Source: Hanleya hanleyi
Lineage: Eukaryota; Mollusca; Polyplacophora; Lepidopleurida; Hanleyidae
Length of the DNA stretch: 64,000 nucleotides
Assembly (NCBI GenBank): GCA_036873755.1
Contig: JAVTVY010045365.1
Location: forward strand, 150,709 to 214,708
Direction of reading: 5' to 3'
In this document: positions 57,571 through 64,000 of the stretch, in pieces
Numbering within the stretch: position 1 is the first letter of the stretch
How the letters are laid out: the number at the start of each line of letters is the position of its first letter
The notes under the pieces: generated by a model
Told to the model about the DNA's origin: nothing
Seen by the model: only the letters and a program-made list of their open reading frames with translations
The model's database searches: none
Made by a program: the position numbers and the translations under genes

Positions 57571-58990
57571 TCAGAATTAGCAAGCGTCAGAACCAACATC
57601 CGATCTTCATTAGTCGTTCATAAAAATTCTGTGTCCATAATCTAGAGATATATAACAGTTAACGCCAATTTCAAATGTCTATGAAATAAACATAATTAAT
57701 AAAAATACAAGATGGTTTCTTACAAGAGAGAAGCGGTCATCATCTTTCAATGATGCCAGCAAGAGGTGAAGGTGCCCTTTGCATAAAATCCCGATTACAG
57801 GCCATATTCTTTTTCCAAACGAATTTCAAGTCGATTTTCATAGCAAGACCCTCACCCACGCTTTGATTGTGCCTGTTCATCTGAGCATCATGAAGAGGTA
57901 AACACATAGCTTACAAAGGGTCCAAGCCACAAGCTACGAAACATAGCTCCAGAGCTCCTCTACAACAAGATCGTATTTTGCGTCAGTCCCTAGCCTAGGG
58001 TTAAACGGAATTAGACAGAGGTTACAAAACGTAGCGCCAGAGATTTTGACCTCTACGCTATCGTATTTTGCCTTCAGTGTACGATATAGGGTCATTCTCA
58101 ACAGTATTGATATGTTGGGAAGAGTACCCAACGGAAAAAAGTTTTCCGGTTTAGTTGTTCTTACACTCTATCATATGCAACTAGTGAGACATTTATACGG
58201 CATAGGAATTTTCCACTATATTAATATATTAATATTCAGAAAGGGATACAGTTGGATAGATGTATAGCATGGTCCCTACACTCTTCGACAAATTAGCATA
58301 TTTAACATTTACATAGTGCACTTGATAGCGTTACAGTCATTTTCAATGCTGTATATGACAGCCTGCTTCCAACATAATTTTCCCTCGAGCTAAAATGTCC
58401 AAATCCACAGGACAGCCACCCTTATACAAATTGCCAATTCAAAGATGCGAACACCAGTTTCCTATGGTCTCTCACTGCAACGTCATTTTGTTTTCAGCCT
58501 TTTGTGTTCCAAAGTATGAACATACATAAATTCTATCGTGTAACATGATGTGCGATTAATATGTCTTCGCTCGAATGTCCTCTTTAGTTTGATGTAGTGC
58601 CAATACATCCTCAGTTATATCTGCCAAAGTTCGGTTTTTGAAGGGTGTATTTTATCTTAAAGTTAAAACCTTCCTCGTATATTTCCTACTTGTTGTCCCC
58701 GATGGGGACTGATATTTTATTGGCTGCAACAGAAAGAAAGATCATCAAAAGGCAATCGATGAGAGCTAGTCTATGGGGTATAGATAATATAGTTCTAACG
58801 AATTATAAAACAAACTATTTACCTATCTCAATCAATATTACCATCTATGACAGTCTACTTGAAATATCGACTGACCAATCCGATTGGATTGATGGATAAT
58901 ATTCAGATGTAGATGATAATATATTGTCCGGCCTTTGCTGTTTGATGTAAGGCGTCATCACGGACATTCAGTATTCAGCCGTCGTCCGCA
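57571..58990 (-). repeat. PLE-unit tail, RT ends and b block, inverted
   Basis: Tail (57571-57930), two RT C-terminal remnants (about 57930-57975 and 58020-58100) separated by the TAGCCTAGGGTTAAACGGAATTA landmark, then b (58100-58930). The 84-codon frame at 58645-58899 is antisense to b and not a gene. Confidence 0.55.
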
Positions 58991-59390
58991 AAAACGACTA
59001 TTTACGGTAGACAATTAACACCTATTTCAATCAACATAATAAATGAAATGAAATGAAAAGTGAAAATATATTTGTTGTTATGGATGTTTTTATTTATAGC
59101 AGCATACAAGTATTCTATAATGCAAAATGATTTCAAAATCGTCTTCCAAAGTACATGTATAATGCATGAAAATCACAATTTGATTGTGGATGCTTCAGTT
59201 TTTTCAACACTATGAATATGGTTAATACATTGCGTTCAAGCTGTCCTAGCCGCAAGTTACAGAACATAGCGTCAGAGAACTAGTGCGGCACGGTCGTATT
59301 GTGCCGTCCGTGTGCAATATTTATTACAGAATTTAGGCGTTTGGCGGAATGGCCTTGTTGTACATGTTTCGGTGATAATGTTCTGTGGTA
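58991..59390 (-). repeat. Tail and RT end of b-like type, inverted
   Basis: Reverse complement of the 42880-43436 arrangement. The RT C-terminal remnant is at about 59260-59390. Confidence 0.5.
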
Positions 59391-59840
59391 TTTATATCTC
59401 CCTAGTATAATCCGTGGCGTGTCCTACTCCTCCTACTTCTCTTCCTCCTCCTCCTACTCCGCTTTACTCATACTATTAAAGAAGCAGGCCAGGGAGGCAA
59501 GAGACATGTGGGTTTCTTAATCCGTGGCGTGTCCGACTTCTCCTACTTCATGAGATCCCTTGGTCACCCTACAGTAGAATGGGTCGACTGCGCATGCGTG
59601 ATGAGTAGTATAGAAAGGGCACAGCGGGTCGCATAGGTGTGGCGCAGTATAGGGTGGGCCGAGAGACCTGGGCTTTTCACTACCTGAGATTCCATGGGCC
59701 AGGCTTGCACCCTACAGTAGAATGGGTCGACTGCGCATGTGCGATGAGTAGTGCGCGCTGAGTAGTATAGAAAGGGCACGCAATCTCCCTATTTTATTTA
59801 ATCACTGCGGCTCCTTTGGGTGTTCCTGCGAGGTTGGTTC
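59391..59840. repeat. Insertion with direct repeats
   Basis: CACCCTACAGTAGAATGGGT followed by CGACTGCGCATG occurs at about 59566 and 59709, each followed by GATGAGTAGT and ATAGAAAGGGCAC. TCCGTGGCGTGTCC also occurs twice (59411, 59521), the first beside a CTCCTCCT-rich tract. No gene. Confidence 0.5.
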
Positions 59841-60350
59841 TGATTTACGTCACGTGGTAGGGATATTCATGTCCGTTCAAACACCTCACTAACCTATATA
59901 GAATATATGAGGGTCGGTCCAGATGCCCTGGGGTGGGGACATACCGCTGAGGGCAGTGGGTGGGTTCAATGAAAGCTCGTTCATGTAAAGAATGAACTGG
60001 TTCGACTGGAGCATCTATAGTATATGGGCGGAAATTCCTTGGAGTTGCCAACGAAGGAATTGACATTTGAACACGATACAATGATTGTGACATTGGTAAA
60101 TTGTAAGCTTAGCGATTTATTTAAAGTATGAGATTTCCCGATCCGTTGATCATTCTCTAGTCGAACCTTGGATACGATGAATTACGATACTACCCAATAA
60201 ATGAAATTATTGCATCATTGAATCATTACAGGAAGTAATTCATTAACTGGAATTTCTTCCAGAAGACTGGAAGGTCTTTGGATTATGGACGCGGAAATTC
60301 CTTAATGGACGACGACTGAATATTGAATGACGGACTAGACGCTTGTATTC
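59841..60350 (-). repeat. b-like block, inverted, with a + PLE-A 3' fragment
   Basis: Reverse complement of the b-like block at 42651-42860. At about 60267-60350 a short + oriented PLE-A 3' end (GGTCTTTGGATTATGGACGC to GACTAGACGCTTGTATT) is present, opposite to its surroundings, like the fragment at 19055. Confidence 0.5.
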
Positions 60351-61310
60351 CAACTTTCTTCAAATGCCAGAAAAAATCCTGGATTTCTTTTGGAAATTTT
60401 GAATTAACCAATCAAGTGCTTTAAAACTGGAAGATTACAACACATATAAGGGAAGTGGGAAGAGGTGCCGACATACTGACAGAGTCACATGAATTCACAG
60501 TATAGTATTCCGATTAACCTATTCTAAAGCACATACCAAGAATCTAACCATTCGTGATATGTGTTGTATCTCAGGTACGCTTTTATTGCACCTGTTCATG
60601 TGGCAACTTCGATGATATGACCACACGGCCCCTAGCACCGGCATAAGCGGTATTAGTATATCATGTATCCCATGATACATTGATCCACGAAACTTTAAAA
60701 TGTTCATATGAATCTTAAGGGAATCTTAATATCTGATCTACAGCCGACAAGTAGCTAGGAGGCAGAACTCAGAAAATACCCTGGAATAATTGGTTTAGTC
60801 AAACCCTCGGAGCATAAATGATATTTTATCCTAATCCATGTTCCCATTTTGAAGAATAGGTCAAAACGTCAATTCGCATATTTGCTACATGGGTAGAATG
60901 TTTTATATGTGTAGCCCATGTATCATATCATCAAAGAGAATTACCTGTTGTGTGTGATGAACATTTCTCATCGGACAATATTTCTATAATTTAAGTTACG
61001 AAACGTAGCGCCAGTGTTTTTGTACGCTATACGTTCGTTGTTTGCCGTCAGCGTCCGATATTTATCAGACAATATGAGAAACTTAGCACTCAGACGTTTG
61101 GTGGAATATCGTTTGTCCTACCGTCTTCGAAACAAGAACGGTCAGATAAGCATATTGAGCACCAAAAGGAAATACTCGAGATTGATGCTTGACGGCTACA
61201 CCCCAGTCACTCACGATCACTGGTCAACAGTGTTATATGATGTTAGAGAGATAGTCTGTCCCAACTTACATGTAACAAGAGTTGCTAAACCCAAACAGGT
61301 ATAAAGCTGA
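60351..61310 (-). repeat. C-type PLE block, inverted
   Basis: Reverse complement of 29640-30480 and 41640-42650, including the RT C-terminal remnant (60985-61100). The minisatellite is absent at its far end. Open frames on + are antisense. Confidence 0.55.
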
Positions 61311-61475
61311 AATAATAGCAATTGAGACAAGTCCCTTAGTTCCCAGCTGGATCTGATCTTTACTTTTGGGAAGACGTGAATGTTAGAGCTCTATTTCACT
61401 TCACTTCAGCAGACGAAGCAGATATCCACTATCTGCGAAAGCTCGAGAACATTAAACTTAGTCTTAAATGTGTCG

Positions 61476-62130
61476 CCCTTTGTTATTCATGTATAGCTTT
61501 GTAGGGTGATTCATGCATTTTGGGAGTCCAGTATACTTTTGGTATGTCGATACGGTTGGTTGGAAGAAAAATACCGCTTTCCTTGAGAAAAGTTTTGTGA
61601 ATGTTAAATAAATCTTCCAGAGTAAAAGTAGTTTGGTAGTAAGTAGACGTATTTGATGATGGTATGTTCACACTCAATTCCTTGTAGTAATATATAAATA
61701 TTTTATTACCTGAAGCCTTGTCTGCTGGGACTATGACGAATTTACTCTGGAGATTTGCTAGAACTTCTTGCAAATTGAGGTTTCCCACTACTTGTTTTGC
61801 TTGGGGAAGGGTACTTCTGTCATTATGGCCGATTGTTTCAACGACCTTGCTCTTGGTGAGGTCTAGCCAATCAGCGAGTACTGTAGGTTCAACTTTTTCT
61901 CCTTTGCATCAGTCAATAACGTACTGTTCCAATGCAGTGAGGACTACCTTCTGGTCGACATTCAGATTCAATTTTCTCTGCTCTCTATATATAGGTCTCT
62001 TCATCGGGGGTGTTCTTAGATCCTTATCACTCACTGTATCATGGTTACCTGTCACAATATGTTTGCAGGATAATGTTCGATGATTCACAATTACAACTAT
62101 AGCCTTCACAAGAACCAAAAATGATCCCAG
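61476..62130 (-). pseudogene. PLE reverse-transcriptase N-terminal half with one TGA
   Basis: On the minus strand from about 62118 the frame reads KHIVTGNHDTVSDKDLRTPP, MKRPIYREQRKLNL and LTALEQYVID, then TGA at 61908-61910 where tryptophan is expected. It continues CKGEKVEPTVLADWLDLTKS to FVIVPADKASGNKIFI, and IPKVYWTPKMHESPYKA before stopping near 61483. These are the conserved N-terminal motifs of the same RT group as 16464-16833. This is the only N-terminal half in the window. Block c lies directly upstream, which gives the probable 5' layout of the element. Confidence 0.8.
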
Positions 62131-63110
62131 TGATGATTTGTATCTCAGCCACGCCGACGCTATAAAATTTAGGCCACTGCACTACGGTCTAAGCCAGAGA
62201 TGAACGTTGTAGAATGACTTCCCACAAGCCGTTACCTTGTCAATGACTTGTCAAAGAAGAGGGTTATCCTCTCTTACCCTATCTGCTACTATTATTAGAC
62301 TCTGGAAGCAAATCAGTACTCTATCATTCGCAGTTGATGAATAATTTGACATGGAATTTATATTGGTGCAAGGGAATCGTTGTTTGACAAGAGTCTCGAC
62401 CATATTCTTACATATTTGATCGAAGTGCCCGGCAAGTGCACGGCACACACAATATAGAACATCCTTTACGATGTCCTGCTCGTAATGAATATTGCCTTTT
62501 ATCGGTATATAGAGTCCGAAATATTAATTGCATAGATTTCTGTTATGTCTCATTCCGCTGTGGTAGATGCCAGATATGATTTTTATCAAGATATAGGAAT
62601 GAAATGAAGCGTCGAGACGATGCAGTTTTGTAGGCTTATGGAAGTCCATTTATTGGCTGGCTAATTGCCGGATCTCTATTGATACGCGGGAGAAATTGAG
62701 TCGTAAGTCTAATACATTGTAGAGACATGCTGAAAACGGGAGTATATTTAGCTTTCATTTGGGTCAATAAGCTTTCAATCTCTGCCGAACCATTTCCAGT
62801 GATCAATGATTACAAAATTTGATGGCGTCTTGGAGGAGAGAGGTAGCAGAGGTCAGGATGATTAAACTCTTGAGCCGAGCCCTTTCCTATCTAAGTCACA
62901 ATTATAACAGAAAGCCTGTTATCCTTGACACGGCCGCTCCGTAATGAAATTAGTGATCAGGGCCGTGCCAACCGAATTTCATGAGGGGCTAGATGGAACG
63001 TGGTCATAGCAGAAACAGAACAATGGATCGACGATCAAATTTGGTACGACCGTTGCAGCGTGGTATCATTTTATTCACAACACAGCCATCGAATATGATA
63101 GCGATAGCAA
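62131..63110 (-). repeat. Block c, inverted, upstream of PLE N-terminus
   Basis: Reverse complement of c. In this copy, after the AGATACAAATCATCACTGG segment, the sequence passes into PLE coding sequence. The other copies pass into the tRNA-like end and truncated RT-B instead. Confidence 0.6.
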
Positions 63111-63645
63111 AATAACCTCTCCCTCGGTTAATGTCTTGGTCCATTCTAACGTTCAAAATGAAAGAAGCCATACAACGATCAGTCCGCAAATGTATGCGTA
63201 AAATACGGGGATTGTACAATAATATGTATCCAGTCAACGAACTTGTTTGGTTTCCGCTTCAAACGCTTCTCACTTCCTTTTTATCCATGACATCTAATTT
63301 GTGTGTGCATGCATGCAAATCTTCACCGATTAATGACAATTGCTCAGCATTCAAGACTACATTTCCAAATTTGCATATTTAATATACGTTTTGAATGCGA
63401 TTGTTTAAACATGTTGTTTTGGTAAAATATCTTGGGGTTGATTAAAACCGGATACACAAGCAATACTGGGACTGACCAGTAGTCACCCTCAACATTCTGT
63501 GCTGTGCCGCTTAGTTACTCTACGATTCAATCAGAATTAGCAAGCGTCAGAACCGACATCCGATATTCATCCGTTGTCCATAAAACGAAATTTTGTGTCA
63601 ATAATTGAAAGACATATTTCGTATGAGAGTTAACACCAATGGTGT
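63111..63645 (-). repeat. Block d and tail, inverted
   Basis: Reverse complement of about 46500-46990, including CAAGACATTAACCG-like and CGTCAGAACCGACATCC segments. The + frame at 63131-63382 is antisense. Confidence 0.55.
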
Positions 63646-64000
63646 CGGTCCACATTAATCAGTGGATAATGCTGTCTTGCCGCGCTGTCAGCGAGACTGG
63701 TACACAGCATGTGGGCCACCGCGTGCGCGGGTTGTTCTCGTGATCTCTCTCGTATGTTTGGAACATGGAGCGGTTTTTTCAACTATTGATAACTGGTGTA
63801 AATATGAAAATATGGATAAAATATAATTTCCTACTATTCCAAGAAAGGACCATTAAGCTTACATTTATGATAATTTTGGCAAATTCAGGTCGAAAATATA
63901 CTAGTTATCATCGATTAAAAATATATTCTGGGGAAAAGACATACAGAAGTGCTCGGATTGATGAACCACACCCCAATCGGCCAGCCAGGTGTCTGTGCAC
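63646..64000. other. Right end, no recognised feature
   Basis: Starts where the tail stops at AACACCAATG. It contains a GC-richer part (63670-63750) with no clear A/B boxes and then AT-rich sequence. It may be the start of another inserted element that continues outside the window. Confidence 0.35.

Overview
This window looks like a chromosomal segment from an invertebrate animal, most likely a lophotrochozoan and probably a mollusc. The reasons are a CR1-like LINE whose ORF1 carries an SGNH-hydrolase domain and zinc knuckles, reverse transcriptases of the kind that is abundant in bivalves and gastropods (motifs GIPMGTNCAPLLADL, RYIDDL, FVIVPADKAS), tRNA- and 5S-derived SINEs, SINE tails ending in CT repeats, and TCACTCACTCA-type SINE ends. 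The species assignment is inference. I see no host protein-coding gene that I can support. Nearly all of the window is transposable elements in several layers of nesting.

The background layer is a decayed array of a unit of roughly 5 kb related to Penelope-like elements (PLEs). In sense order I name its blocks: d/c (non-coding 5' region ending in a tRNA-like stretch), RT (reverse transcriptase remnant), tail (3' region), b (a further block of about 1 kb that ends in another RT C-terminus and tail), then d/c again. Two RT lineages recur. RT-B is older and full of stops. PLE-A is younger, with near-open reading frames. The units run on the + strand from about 1.4 to 55.6 kb and on the - strand from about 56.3 to 63.6 kb.

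Younger insertions interrupt this array. They include a 5.3-kb CR1-like LINE (11142-16457, -) inside a PLE-A copy that itself lies inside an RT-B copy; a 752-bp TTAA-flanked foldback element inside a 15-bp minisatellite (about 28.7-29.5 kb); a 5'-truncated L1/Tx1-like LINE with a 15-bp target duplication (31.6-32.9 kb); a 1.49-kb tandem duplication (33.9-36.9 kb); a Tc1/mariner DD34E element with 28-bp inverted repeats (43.8-45.4 kb); and several SINEs and MITEs.

The most striking structure is at 47009-53852. Two giant foldback (palindromic) elements of one family are nested. Both end in TATGGTGTTC and both are flanked by 6-bp target duplications (CTATTA outside, GACATT inside). Their arms are built of GCGACG/GACGTCGC-rich tandem and palindromic repeats. 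A separate foldback MITE at 53995-54400 carries a hammerhead-like motif in each arm. Interrupting nonsense codons in otherwise open retroelement and transposase frames are all TGA in the five cases I could resolve.
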